A DNA stretch of 32,575 nucleotides, from assembly GCA_015062925.1 (NCBI GenBank), contig SUTL01000017.1, positions 1-32,575 of the forward strand. The letters are read 5' to 3'. The notes under the pieces were generated by a model. It ran no database searches and had not been told where the DNA came from. It saw nothing but the letters and a program-made list of their open reading frames with translations. Within the stretch, counting starts at the first letter, position 1. Every line of letters begins with the position of its first letter. Of the stretch, positions 19,075-27,053 are shown piece by piece. Made by a program: the position numbers and the translations under genes. This DNA is from Methanobrevibacter thaueri. Lineage in GTDB: Archaea > Methanobacteriota > Methanobacteria > Methanobacteriales > Methanobacteriaceae.

Positions 19075-19695
19075 ATGAATTGGACTTCTATTTATTTAAA
19101 AACATCAGATTTAAATGTTTTTATTTTAGGCACTGGTGAGGTTGCAACAAGAAGAGCAAATAAATTCCTTGACCATGGTGCTAATGTTAAATTAGCTGGT
19201 AATCAAATATCTCAAGAATTAGAGTATAAAGGGGCTGTGTTATGCTCTACTGGTGATGTTGATAATCTGGTTGAGTGGGCTGATTTGGTTGTTATTGCCA
19301 GTGGTGATGTTGGGTTGTCTAATTATGTTTTTGAAATTTCTGGGGATAAATTAGTTAATCGGGCTGATTTTCCTTGGCAGGGTACGGTTATTGTTCCTAC
19401 AAGTTTTAATATTGGTGATGTTGAAATATCTATTTTTACTAATGGAAAAAGTCCATTAATGGCTCGTCAACTTAGGAAAAAAATTCAATCAATTATTACT
19501 GAAGATGATATTTTGGAAATTGAACTTCAGGAATATGCGAGGTCTAAGTTAAAAAATCTTGTTGAAAATCAAAAAGATAGACGTAAATATCTTTATATGA
19601 TTTTTGAAAATGAAGATATTAATGATTTAATTGAATTGGGTAGGATTGATGAAGCTAAAGTTTATATTGATAATTTAATAAGGGGATTATTGTGA
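19075..19695 (+). CDS. Precorrin-2 dehydrogenase (Met8/CysG-N type)
   Basis: Oxidises precorrin-2 to sirohydrochlorin with NAD, giving the precursor of siroheme and of the nickel cofactor F430. The 206-residue protein has an N-terminal Rossmann domain with FILGTGEVATRRANKFLDHGA (the family usually has GGGxVA, so GTG is a small variation), then VNRADFPWQGTVIVPTSFNIGDVEISIFTNGKSPLMARQLRKKI, the dimerisation/catalytic region, and a helical C-terminus. Asp-containing NRADF matches the catalytic Asp zone. There is no methyltransferase domain. The start at 19075 is one base after the mmp9 stop; an upstream in-frame ATG would lie inside mmp9. The end overlaps the GTG of hemA, so all three genes form one operon. 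Confidence 0.9.
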   Translation: MNWTSIYLKTSDLNVFILGTGEVATRRANKFLDHGANVKLAGNQISQELEYKGAVLCSTGDVDNLVEWADLVVIASGDVGLSNYVFEISGDKLVNRADFPWQGTVIVPTSFNIGDVEISIFTNGKSPLMARQLRKKIQSIITEDDILEIELQEYARSKLKNLVENQKDRRKYLYMIFENEDINDLIELGRIDEAKVYIDNLIRGLL

Positions 19696-20894
19696 TACTT
19701 AATTTAAGAGTTGACCATAAGATTGCGGATATTCAATCAATGGAAATTATTTCTAAGGATATTGATGATTTATTTTGGAAATTGCAGGATAAGTATTCTA
19801 TTGGGGAGTATATTGAGATTTCTACTTGTAATAGGAAAGAGTATTATATTCATAGTAAGTTTATTCATGAGGATGAGGAGTTGTTGTCTCATGAAAATCA
19901 GAATATTGTCATTGATTATGGTCAGTCTGCGGTTATGCATTTACTTAGGATGACTTCTGGTTTGGAATCTATGATTGTTGGTGAGGATCAGATTTTGGGT
20001 CAGGTTAAGGATGCTAAGCATAAGGCTTTAAAACAGCATCATTGTGGTAGGGTGTTGGATTCTGTTTTTACAAAGGCTATTCATGTGGGGCAGGTTGTTA
20101 GGAATAAAACTAACATTAATAAGGGTTCTGTTTCTATTGGTTCTGCTGCTATTGATTTGGCTGAGAAGCATATTGGTAGTTTGGCGGATAAGTCTGTGTT
20201 AGTTATTGGTGCCGGTAAGATGGGGCGTTTGGTTGCTAAGGCTCTTTCTGAGAAGGATTTGCAGGCTATTTTTGTTGCTAATCGTACTTATTATGTTGCT
20301 GTTGAATTGGCTAAGGATTTAGGTGGCGAAGCTATTCTGTTTAATGATTTGGAGAAGTTTTTAGCCACTGCGGATGTTGTGATTAGTGCCACTAGTGCTC
20401 CTCATGCGATTATTACTAAGGATCGTCTTTTAGGGATTGATATGGATTATGAGGATATTATGATGATTGATATTGCTAATCCTCGTGATATTTCTGAAGA
20501 TGTTCGGGATTTGGGTGTTAAGTCTTTTAATATTGATAATTTGAGGGAGATTGCTGATGAAAATACTCGGCTTAGGAGAAATGAATTTGTTGATGCTGAA
20601 AATATCATCAATGATGAGTTCATTTTACTCAAAGAATCGTTTAAAATAATGGAAGTTGATGATGTACTTGGTAGTTTAAGAGTAGCTATGGAAGAGATAA
20701 GACAACGTGAAGTTGAAAAAGCATCTTCTAAATTAGTTGATGTAGATGACAATGGTAAAATTTTAAATAATTTAACAAATTCCATAGTTAACAAAATATT
20801 TTTCGACATATCAAAAAATCTTAAAAAAGCAGCAAAAGAAGGAAATAAAGACATTGTAGATGCAGCAGATTATATTTTTAATTTCAATGATTAA
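19692..20894 (+). CDS. hemA: Glutamyl-tRNA reductase
   Basis: Reduces glutamyl-tRNA(Glu) with NADPH to glutamate-1-semialdehyde, the committed step of tetrapyrrole synthesis. The catalytic Cys46 lies in ISTCNRKEYYIHS; LLRMTSGLESMIVGEDQILGQVK is the family signature; the NADPH domain has VLVIGAGKMGRLVAKAL near residue 170; the C-terminal dimerisation helix follows. 400 residues is normal. It starts with GTG, overlapping the upstream TGA, with AGGGGA as ribosome-binding site. Codon choice changes sharply near 20,580 (about residue 297): lysine is mostly AAG before it and only AAA after it, at the boundary between the NADPH and dimerisation domains. The gene ends 13 bases from a convergent AAA+ gene. 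Confidence 0.96.
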   Translation: MILNLRVDHKIADIQSMEIISKDIDDLFWKLQDKYSIGEYIEISTCNRKEYYIHSKFIHEDEELLSHENQNIVIDYGQSAVMHLLRMTSGLESMIVGEDQILGQVKDAKHKALKQHHCGRVLDSVFTKAIHVGQVVRNKTNINKGSVSIGSAAIDLAEKHIGSLADKSVLVIGAGKMGRLVAKALSEKDLQAIFVANRTYYVAVELAKDLGGEAILFNDLEKFLATADVVISATSAPHAIITKDRLLGIDMDYEDIMMIDIANPRDISEDVRDLGVKSFNIDNLREIADENTRLRRNEFVDAENIINDEFILLKESFKIMEVDDVLGSLRVAMEEIRQREVEKASSKLVDVDDNGKILNNLTNSIVNKIFFDISKNLKKAAKEGNKDIVDAADYIFNFND

Positions 20895-20907
20895 AAATAT
20901 TTAACAT

Positions 20908-22029
20908 CTACTCAAACATTCCTTTAACATCTTTATTTTTAGTTTTAATTGATTTTAAAGCATAATCAATATTGTCCATAGTGATTAAATCACAATCATT
21001 AGAAATTGCATTATGAAGAGAAGTTTTCAAAATCTTTTCCCTAATATCTCTTCCAGATAATCCCTTAGTCAACATCACAATCTTTTCCAAATTCAAATCA
21101 TAATCCAAAGGCATTGTCTGCAAATTCTTCTCAATAATTAATAATCTTTCATTATCATCAGGTAATTTAAATTCAATTTCTTCTTCAAACCTGCTTCTAA
21201 TAGCATAATCAAGTGATGTAGGATTATTAGTTGCAGCTATAGTAATAACATTTTCATTTTCAATAATCCCGTCCATTTCAGTTAAAAGAGAATTAACAAC
21301 TTCACTAACATCTCCTCTTAAAGACTGATATTCTCTGTGAAGTGCAATAGCATCAATTTCATCAATAAATATTATTGAAGGAGAATTCACACTTGCTTTT
21401 TTAAATAACTCATGAATCTTAGATGAACCATCACCAACATGCTCACCAATTAAAGATGTTGCTTTAATTAAATACAGGGGAACATTAAGCTCATTGGCAA
21501 GAGCCTTAACAAGCATAGTTTTACCGGTACCTGGAACACCATAAAATAAAATATTCTTCGGAGCCCATGACCCGAAAATTTCAGGATCCTCCAAATACTT
21601 CATAATAACTTTAATCTTTAATTTAGCATTATTCTGCCCAACAATATCAGAAAGCAACACATTAGATTTAATTTTATCATTATCATTACTGTCCATTTCA
21701 TCAGTAATGATTTTAATCCTGGTCTTTTCAGATATTATTGAATTATCAGGTTTTGCAGTAATAATCTCAAAACCATAATCAGGGATTATTTTCTGATCAA
21801 ATAAATAAGCGGATTCCCTAACAAGCAAACCCAACCATTGCTCACGAGCATACTCCTCAAATAAAGTACTGTTAGTAATTTTCAATTCCCCATCGAGAAT
21901 ATTAAACTCAAAAGGATAACCAATAGGTTTTACAACAATTAATTCAGCATATTCATGATTTTCATTATCATTAACACTATGTTTTTGAGGATTTGTTTTA
22001 TGCTCAATAAATTTATTATCACTTTTCAA
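20908..22029 (-). CDS. AAA+ ATPase, 26S-regulatory-subunit-like (MJ1494 type)
   Basis: An AAA+ ATPase of about 373 residues. An N-terminal domain of unknown type (about 1-125) precedes the ATPase domain with Walker A GVPGTGKT (164-171), Walker B SIIFIDEIDA, the second-region-of-homology arginine in IRSRFEEEIEF, and a C-terminal helical lid. It resembles the PAN-like proteins annotated in methanogens as putative 26S protease regulatory subunit homologues but lacks the coiled coil and the C-terminal HbYX of true PAN (it ends KGMFE), so proteasome docking is doubtful. The start is probably TTG at 22029, preceded by the near-perfect Shine-Dalgarno GGAGGTGAT; the ATG at 22044 overlaps that element. 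Divergent from the phosphoesterase gene across a shared palindrome. Confidence 0.85.
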   Translation of the reverse strand: MKSDNKFIEHKTNPQKHSVNDNENHEYAELIVVKPIGYPFEFNILDGELKITNSTLFEEYAREQWLGLLVRESAYLFDQKIIPDYGFEIITAKPDNSIISEKTRIKIITDEMDSNDNDKIKSNVLLSDIVGQNNAKLKIKVIMKYLEDPEIFGSWAPKNILFYGVPGTGKTMLVKALANELNVPLYLIKATSLIGEHVGDGSSKIHELFKKASVNSPSIIFIDEIDAIALHREYQSLRGDVSEVVNSLLTEMDGIIENENVITIAATNNPTSLDYAIRSRFEEEIEFKLPDDNERLLIIEKNLQTMPLDYDLNLEKIVMLTKGLSGRDIREKILKTSLHNAISNDCDLITMDNIDYALKSIKTKNKDVKGMFE

Positions 22030-22087
22030 AATAATCACCTCCATTTTTTTCCTTACACTTCAACTTTAGTTTTAATAATTTAAATAC

Positions 22088-22099
22088 TTGTGTACACAA
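22088..22099. promoter_or_regulatory. Perfect 12-base palindrome in a divergent promoter
   Basis: TTGTGTACACAA reads the same on both strands and includes four G/C pairs in otherwise almost pure AT DNA. It lies in the 94-base gap between the AAA+ ATPase and the phosphoesterase genes, directly after a TTTAAATA TATA-like box for the plus-strand gene, where a repressor would block both promoters. Candidate operator; the regulator is unknown. Confidence 0.45.
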
Positions 22100-22123
22100 A
22101 CTATTTTTTAAAGGTGAAAATTC

Positions 22124-23200
22124 ATGAGTTTCAGAACAAAAAGAATATTATTTATCACACCATTTTACACAATATTGCAATTCTTTTTAATCAAGTACTT
22201 AATATTATTATTTTACCCAATAAATGATATAACAGTAGCTGCAATAGCTATATTATTAGGATTAAATCATTTCACTCCAATGATTTTTGAATCTAAAAAA
22301 TCAAGAAAAATAACAAGATTTCTCACAACAATCGATGGTGTCTGGATATGGGCATTAATATTTCTTTCAATCGATTTACTAGTAATATATCTCATTGGCA
22401 TGTATATTAACCTTACAATTGGAATTAAACTAATATTGTTAAGTATAATCGTGGTCTTGGGAGCATATAATTATTACCGGGCGCATAAAATAGTGGTTAA
22501 TGAAAAAACAATAAAACTGGATAAATTAACTCAAAATATAAATATAATCCAAATATCAGATGTTCATTTCGGATCTATAAGGCATAAACAAATCATTCAA
22601 CAACTAACCAGAAAACTAAAAGAATTAGAATCATCATGTGATTTAATAATCATTTCAGGAGATTTTGCAGATGGATCATCAGTAATTTGTGAAAATGATT
22701 TTTTAGAATTTAAAAAAATTAATATTCCAATCATATTCACTCCAGGAAACCATGATTTCTATCCTGGAATTGAAAATGTTAAATCCGCATGCGAAAAAGC
22801 AGATATTATAATATTGGATGATGAAAACATGGAATTTAAAGATTTAAACATTCATGGATTAACATACTCCTTTGAAAATCGCAACCAGAAACCTGAACTT
22901 GATAAAACATGTATTAAATCAGATAAAATCAATATATTGAATTATCATGTTCCATATTATTGGGAGGAATTTTCAGATTTAGGATTTGATATTCAACTAT
23001 CCGGTCATACTCATGGAGGACAATTTTACCCGGCAATTATTTTTTCAGAAATAATATTCAAATACAATAAAGGTTTATTTAAAAACAATAATGGTAAATA
23101 TTTGCATGTAACAACTGGTGTAGGTTCAATGGATATTCCAATGAGATGGGGTTGTGATAGTGAAATTGTAATTTTGAAATTAGTTAAATCAAGAGGGTAA
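22124..23200 (+). CDS. Membrane-anchored metallophosphoesterase
   Basis: A 358-residue calcineurin-like phosphoesterase of the YkuE/YaeI type. The first 120 residues hold about four hydrophobic helices. The catalytic domain has the five metal motifs in order: ISDVHFG, IIISGDFADG, FTPGNHDFY, NYHVPYYW (in place of GH) and LSGHTHGGQFYP. It should therefore bind two metal ions; bacterial relatives cut phosphodiester or pyrophosphate bonds in envelope lipids such as UDP-2,3-diacylglucosamine or phosphatidylglycerol, but the archaeal substrate is unknown. The active site probably faces one membrane side; which one is not clear. AGGTGA lies eight bases before the ATG. First of three plus-strand genes that interrupt an otherwise minus-strand block. 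Confidence 0.87.
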   Translation: MSFRTKRILFITPFYTILQFFLIKYLILLFYPINDITVAAIAILLGLNHFTPMIFESKKSRKITRFLTTIDGVWIWALIFLSIDLLVIYLIGMYINLTIGIKLILLSIIVVLGAYNYYRAHKIVVNEKTIKLDKLTQNINIIQISDVHFGSIRHKQIIQQLTRKLKELESSCDLIIISGDFADGSSVICENDFLEFKKINIPIIFTPGNHDFYPGIENVKSACEKADIIILDDENMEFKDLNIHGLTYSFENRNQKPELDKTCIKSDKINILNYHVPYYWEEFSDLGFDIQLSGHTHGGQFYPAIIFSEIIFKYNKGLFKNNNGKYLHVTTGVGSMDIPMRWGCDSEIVILKLVKSRG

Positions 23201-23203
23201 AAA

Positions 23204-23211
23204 TTTATATA
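23204..23211 (+). promoter_or_regulatory. TATA box for the winged-helix gene (leaderless)
   Basis: An exact TTTATATA box A directly after the phosphoesterase stop. It ends 24 bases before the ATG at 23235, so the transcript should start at or next to the start codon. Confidence 0.6.
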
Positions 23212-23234
23212 TTTTTTGATTATAATTATTTTAT

Positions 23235-23501
23235 ATGGATGATGAATTACTAGAAATATATGTTTTTGTTTCCATCTCATCTTATCGAGTAAAAACATTA
23301 AAAGCACTGTATAAAGGCAATAAAACTCCAACTGAAATATCAAAAGACTCAAATATAAGAGTTAATCATATTTCTAATGTTTTAAGCGATTTGAAAAAAT
23401 ATGGTCTTGTTATATGTATTAATGAGGAAAAACGAAAAAACAGAATCTACACATTAACAGATCTTGGTAAAAAAATAATGAATATAATAAAAATGAATTA
23501 G
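23235..23501 (+). CDS. Small winged-helix DNA-binding protein
   Basis: An 88-residue, single-domain winged-helix protein. The recognition part is TPTEISKDSNIRVNHISNVLSDLKKYGLVICI (about 36-67), followed by a wing (NRIYTLTDLGKKIMNII), the pattern of ArsR/MarR-like archaeal regulators. No metal-binding or ligand-binding domain is attached. It has its own consensus TATA box 24 bases upstream, no Shine-Dalgarno sequence, and is likely translated from a leaderless mRNA. It may control neighbouring genes, for example through the palindrome at 22088-22099, but that is only suggested by proximity. Confidence 0.78.
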   Translation: MDDELLEIYVFVSISSYRVKTLKALYKGNKTPTEISKDSNIRVNHISNVLSDLKKYGLVICINEEKRKNRIYTLTDLGKKIMNIIKMN

Positions 23502-23502
23502 A

Positions 23503-24021
23503 ATGGATGGTTTTAACATGCAAAACAATCATAATAATTTTTGCATATACTGCGGAGCTAAATTAATACCAAATCAACATTTCTGCTCCCAATGCGGACA
23601 TGAAGTTTATCATGACTCAGAAATAAACACGATTGACATTGCAGAATATGAAACTAAAATTAATGATATTGAAAAAAAATATAATATAAAACAATCACGG
23701 GCTAAAGAATTACTTGAAAAATTATTCGACCCATCTCACATATCATATTCCAGATTCTCAGATATCATATTAAAATCCAATCAATTATTCTCCAATCAAA
23801 TCTCTATTGTCCGAAAAATGCTTGAATTAGAAGATAGTACTCTTTTAATCCAAGGAGAATTAGATAATAAAATAAAAACATTAAAAAAATTTATTTATAA
23901 AATGGAAGATTTAATAAATGAAATGGTAATTCAGTTGAGTTCAAATAAAAATGATAATGAAGATATAAATAACTTATTTAAAGAAATGGATGATTTAATT
24001 GAATCAGTTAAAGATTATTAA
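23503..24021 (+). CDS. Zinc-ribbon protein with coiled-coil tail
   Basis: A 172-residue protein. Residues 14-31 form a zinc ribbon, CIYCGAKLIPNQHFCSQCG (Cys14, Cys17, Cys28, Cys31), of the type common at the N-terminus of archaeal proteins. The remainder (about 45-172) is predicted to be helical and rich in Lys, Glu, Asp and Asn, with heptad-like stretches (LIQGELDNKIKTLKKFIYKM) that suggest a coiled coil. No membrane helix. The function is unknown. It begins one base after the winged-helix gene, so both are one unit. A second in-frame ATG at 23518 (M6) has GGATGG at a fitting distance and may be the true start. Confidence 0.7.
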   Translation: MDGFNMQNNHNNFCIYCGAKLIPNQHFCSQCGHEVYHDSEINTIDIAEYETKINDIEKKYNIKQSRAKELLEKLFDPSHISYSRFSDIILKSNQLFSNQISIVRKMLELEDSTLLIQGELDNKIKTLKKFIYKMEDLINEMVIQLSSNKNDNEDINNLFKEMDDLIESVKDY

Positions 24022-24854
24022 ATCATTTCCTCATATATTTCTTTCATTTTTAAAGCATCAAGATCCCTTTCCGGGGTTTCACAGATAATATTTGCATTCC
24101 AACCATTATCAATTAAATTACTTAATAAATCTTTAATATCTGGACCGTATTCATCACTTTCAGCTAAAGTATGATGTTTAACTTCCCCGCCTTTACCATA
24201 TTCAATAGTAGTATAATGGCAATGTAAAATATCAATATCAAGATTATCTTCAATTGTTGAAAAAATACAATTATAATCTTCTTTTTTATTTAAAAAACCA
24301 CGGCCTCGTGCATGAACATGTGCAAAATCAATAGTGGGTTCAAAATGATCAAAACTGGCACATAACTCAACAACTTCACTTACATTTCCAAGTTGAGTTC
24401 TTTTACCTGTGGTTTCAGGAGCAAATGTAAACTCTTCAATCCCTTCAGCTTCAAGTTCTTCAAATAATCTGTTAATCGTATTTTTTGATATTTCCATAGC
24501 TTTAGATGGTTTTCTATTCAAATAAGCTCCTGGGTGGAATACTAAACGATAAGCTCCCATCCATTCTCCAGCACGAGCAGCAGCTATTAAATGTCCAATA
24601 CTCTTTTCAAGTTTAGACTCCTCTTTAGCACATAAATTAATATAATAAGGAGCATGCATTGAAATTAAAATATCATGTTTATCAGATTCTTCTTTTAAAG
24701 TTGTAGCTGAACTTTCACCAATTCTAACTCCATATGGAGATTGATATTCATAGGAATGCAAACCTTCATCATTAATATATTCTGGAGCTTTATATGCTGC
24801 TCCTTTATAATTAATTGGACTTCCCGCTGGTCCAAAAAGCACTTTAGAATTCAT
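24018..24854 (-). CDS. nfo: Endonuclease IV-family AP endonuclease
   Basis: A 278-residue TIM-barrel protein of the AP endonuclease 2/endonuclease IV family, which cuts DNA at abasic sites with a zinc cluster. Metal-ligand motifs are seen in order: SMHAPYYINL, LVFHPGAYL, FAPETTGK, TIDFAHVHARG, ILHCHYT and ICETPE. The length is normal for the archaeal form. It overlaps the end of the zinc-ribbon gene by four bases (convergent). It follows gap on the minus strand after 26 bases, so it may be read with gap. Some archaeal members act as sugar-phosphate isomerase-like proteins instead, so activity on AP sites is likely but not certain. Confidence 0.85.
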   Translation of the reverse strand: MNSKVLFGPAGSPINYKGAAYKAPEYINDEGLHSYEYQSPYGVRIGESSATTLKEESDKHDILISMHAPYYINLCAKEESKLEKSIGHLIAAARAGEWMGAYRLVFHPGAYLNRKPSKAMEISKNTINRLFEELEAEGIEEFTFAPETTGKRTQLGNVSEVVELCASFDHFEPTIDFAHVHARGRGFLNKKEDYNCIFSTIEDNLDIDILHCHYTTIEYGKGGEVKHHTLAESDEYGPDIKDLLSNLIDNGWNANIICETPERDLDALKMKEIYEEMI

Positions 24855-24880
24855 AATAAAAAAAATAGATTGAAGGGAAA

Positions 24881-25897
24881 TTATAATATTCCCATAGCTT
24901 TGTTTGTTTTTTCAATTGATTTTTCGTTATCACTTTCCATTTCAAGAAGTGCACGAATAGCATCAATATTTTCAGGTATTACATCTGATTCCTGATGTAC
25001 TGCTTGCATATAGAATAATTCATTACCTACAACATTAATGGATTCCCTCCAAACAGGAATCTCATATAAATCGTTCCTGTTTCTTCCAAGTTCTTTAGCA
25101 TATTCCATTATCTCAGCTGTTGAACCTAAACCCTCTTCAGCAGAAACAACAATTACTCTTGAACGTTTCTCCAATGCTTCAATAATTTCAGCAGTTTCCA
25201 CTTCATTGTTAATTTCAACCATAATATTATGCTGATGCATTAAAGTAGTAGGTACAAGCAATGCCATTGTAGTCACATCAATTCCATTCATCACTGTTTT
25301 CACATCAGGACCATGGTGAGATGGTACTTTCGGAGGATTAGGGACAATAGCATTAATAGGGCCTTTTTTAATTTCAGATGGATCTGATCCTCTTCTAACC
25401 ATTACAGCTCTAACTTTTTTAATATCTGCTATTGGATTAATTGTTGATAATGTACGGGTAAGTCCAGTAGTATTACATGAAACTACTCTTGTGTAATCTG
25501 CACCATAGGAATCATCATAATTTGAAATAGCGTTAAATGAAAGGCCAGTTAATTCATGGTCTTCTCCACCTTGATAAATTGCTTTAACACCTGCTTTCTT
25601 ATACATTTCAAGGTTTTCAGGACCAATACTTCCAGGGGTACAGTCAACAACAACATCTGCTTCCTGTATCATATCTTCAACAGTACCGGCTATTTCAATT
25701 CCAGCATCTTTAAATAATTGTTCTCTTTCAGGAATTCCAATATATAATGGATATCCTTTTTCTTCAACTGCGGTTCTTGCTTCATAGTTTGGTCTAGTTT
25801 TACTTACACCAATTACTTTCATATCATCTTGAGCAGAAATAGCATCTGCTACTCTTTTACCTATGGTTCCATAACCATTAATTGCAACAGTTTTCAT
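24881..25897 (-). CDS. gap: Glyceraldehyde-3-phosphate dehydrogenase, archaeal type II
   Basis: Catalyses the reversible oxidation of glyceraldehyde-3-phosphate; in an autotrophic methanogen it runs in the gluconeogenic direction, downstream of PEP synthase. The N-terminal Rossmann motif is [17 protein letters not shown], and the catalytic Cys141 lies in [13 protein letters not shown]; archaeal family features include [21 protein letters not shown] and HHGPDVKTV. 338 residues is normal. AAGGGAT serves as ribosome-binding site. The gene lies immediately downstream of a 163-base divergent promoter region shared with the alpha/beta hydrolase. It is likely highly expressed, and nfo follows it closely. 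Confidence 0.97.
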   Translation of the reverse strand: MKTVAINGYGTIGKRVADAISAQDDMKVIGVSKTRPNYEARTAVEEKGYPLYIGIPEREQLFKDAGIEIAGTVEDMIQEADVVVDCTPGSIGPENLEMYKKAGVKAIYQGGEDHELTGLSFNAISNYDDSYGADYTRVVSCNTTGLTRTLSTINPIADIKKVRAVMVRRGSDPSEIKKGPINAIVPNPPKVPSHHGPDVKTVMNGIDVTTMALLVPTTLMHQHNIMVEINNEVETAEIIEALEKRSRVIVVSAEEGLGSTAEIMEYAKELGRNRNDLYEIPVWRESINVVGNELFYMQAVHQESDVIPENIDAIRALLEMESDNEKSIEKTNKAMGIL

Positions 25898-26060
25898 TTT
25901 AATCCCTTTTTCTTTTATAATAATAACTTATTATATAATATTAAAATTTGTTAGTTAACTTATTTAAAACTTGATATTTGAAGGTCATTAAAAGATTTTT
26001 TCTCATCATTTCCAACTATCCGTTAATGTTATGTTTTATTTTTAATAAAATAAATATTAT

Positions 26061-26813
26061 ATGAATTATAAAATTGAAGGTAAAGGGAAATTATTAGTGT
26101 TCATCCATGGACTTTCAGATAATCTTTTATACTGGGAAACCCTTACAAATAATCTTAAAAAAGATTATAAAATCTTAAGAATTGATTTAAGAGGTCATGG
26201 GGAGTCTGAATTAGGAAGTGATGAAATTACTATTGATACTTATGTTGAGGATTTAAAAAATCTTTTAGATAAGTTATTAATTTCTAAAGTTAATTTAATT
26301 GGTTTTTCATTAGGTGGGGCTGTTGCACTTGATTTTGCGATTAAATATCCAAACCTTGTGGATTCAATTGTTTTAATGTCAAGTTTTTACAAAACTGGCC
26401 GGGATTCTAATGAAGTGCTTATTCATTTAAAAAACGCATTGAAAAATAATTTTGAGGAATTTTATGATTTAATTTTACCGTTAGTTTTATGTCCTGAAGT
26501 TATTTTGGATAATAAAGTGGAATTAAATTTAATTAAGGAAATTGCGTTGCAAAATGCTAATGTTGAAGCATATGTTAAAGCTGTTGATGCTTGTTTAAAT
26601 TTCAATGTTGAAAAAGATTTGTTTAAAATTAATATTCCTACATTAATTTTAGCTGGAAAATATGATGGAATTTTTTCATTGAATAGTCAAAAAAATCTTC
26701 AAAGTAAAATTAAAAATTCTAAATTAATTGTTTTTAATAATGTTAAACATAATTTGTTGGTTGGTGAAAATAATAGTGTAATATTGGATATTTTAAAAAA
26801 GGAGTTTAAGTAG
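26061..26813 (+). CDS. Alpha/beta hydrolase
   Basis: A 250-residue alpha/beta-hydrolase-fold protein. The oxyanion motif VFIHGLSDN is at 13-21, the nucleophile elbow GFSLGGA gives Ser83, and Asp202 in AGKYDGI with His230 in VKHNLL complete a catalytic triad. The cap region (about 110-180) is small and helical. Resembles esterases and BioH/MhpC-like hydrolases; the substrate cannot be told. It has no Shine-Dalgarno sequence, and the ATG follows pure AT sequence, so a leaderless message is likely. It converges on the metallochaperone gene with a three-base gap. Confidence 0.85.
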   Translation: MNYKIEGKGKLLVFIHGLSDNLLYWETLTNNLKKDYKILRIDLRGHGESELGSDEITIDTYVEDLKNLLDKLLISKVNLIGFSLGGAVALDFAIKYPNLVDSIVLMSSFYKTGRDSNEVLIHLKNALKNNFEEFYDLILPLVLCPEVILDNKVELNLIKEIALQNANVEAYVKAVDACLNFNVEKDLFKINIPTLILAGKYDGIFSLNSQKNLQSKIKNSKLIVFNNVKHNLLVGENNSVILDILKKEFK

Positions 26814-26816
26814 AGT

Positions 26817-27020
26817 TTATTCTACTTTAAATCCTGCTTCTTCAACAGCTTCATTTATATCCGCATCACTTACATCACTGGTCATTGTTATTGTTGTGAT
26901 TCCGGAATCAAGGTCTGCTTTTGCATCTTCAATTCCATCAACATCTTGTAAACTTAGTTCTACTGCTTTTACACATGAAGGGCAATGCATGCCCACGACT
27001 TTTATTTCTTTTTCAGACAT
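26817..27020 (-). CDS. HMA-domain metallochaperone (CopZ-like)
   Basis: A 67-residue protein made of one heavy-metal-associated domain: strand EIKVVGMHCPSCVKAVELSL with the metal-binding Cys-Pro-Ser-Cys, then VDGIEDAKADLDSGITTITM and AVEEAGFKVE. Such proteins carry Cu(I) or Zn(II) to a P1B-type ATPase. The pump gene lies 33 bases upstream on the same strand and lacks its own HMA domain, so this chaperone likely serves in trans. Start at the second ATG (27020): the ATG at 27035 overlaps GGAGA, a Shine-Dalgarno sequence well placed for the second. Last gene of the csoR-pump-chaperone set. Confidence 0.92.
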   Translation of the reverse strand: MSEKEIKVVGMHCPSCVKAVELSLQDVDGIEDAKADLDSGITTITMTSDVSDADINEAVEEAGFKVE

Positions 27021-27053
27021 AATTAAGTTCTCCATTCAATTATATTTTAATAT

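Noticed and set aside
20447-20854. Minus-strand open frame of 135 codons inside hemA
   Set aside because: Antisense shadow of a fully conserved hemA; no promoter or ribosome-binding site.
20908-22029. Proteasome-activating nucleotidase PAN
   Set aside because: Lacks the N-terminal coiled coil and the C-terminal HbYX docking motif, and the N-terminal domain does not match PAN.
25929-25940. Palindrome TATTATATAATA upstream of gap
   Set aside because: Pure A/T palindrome in very AT-rich DNA; overlaps the TATA region and is expected by chance.
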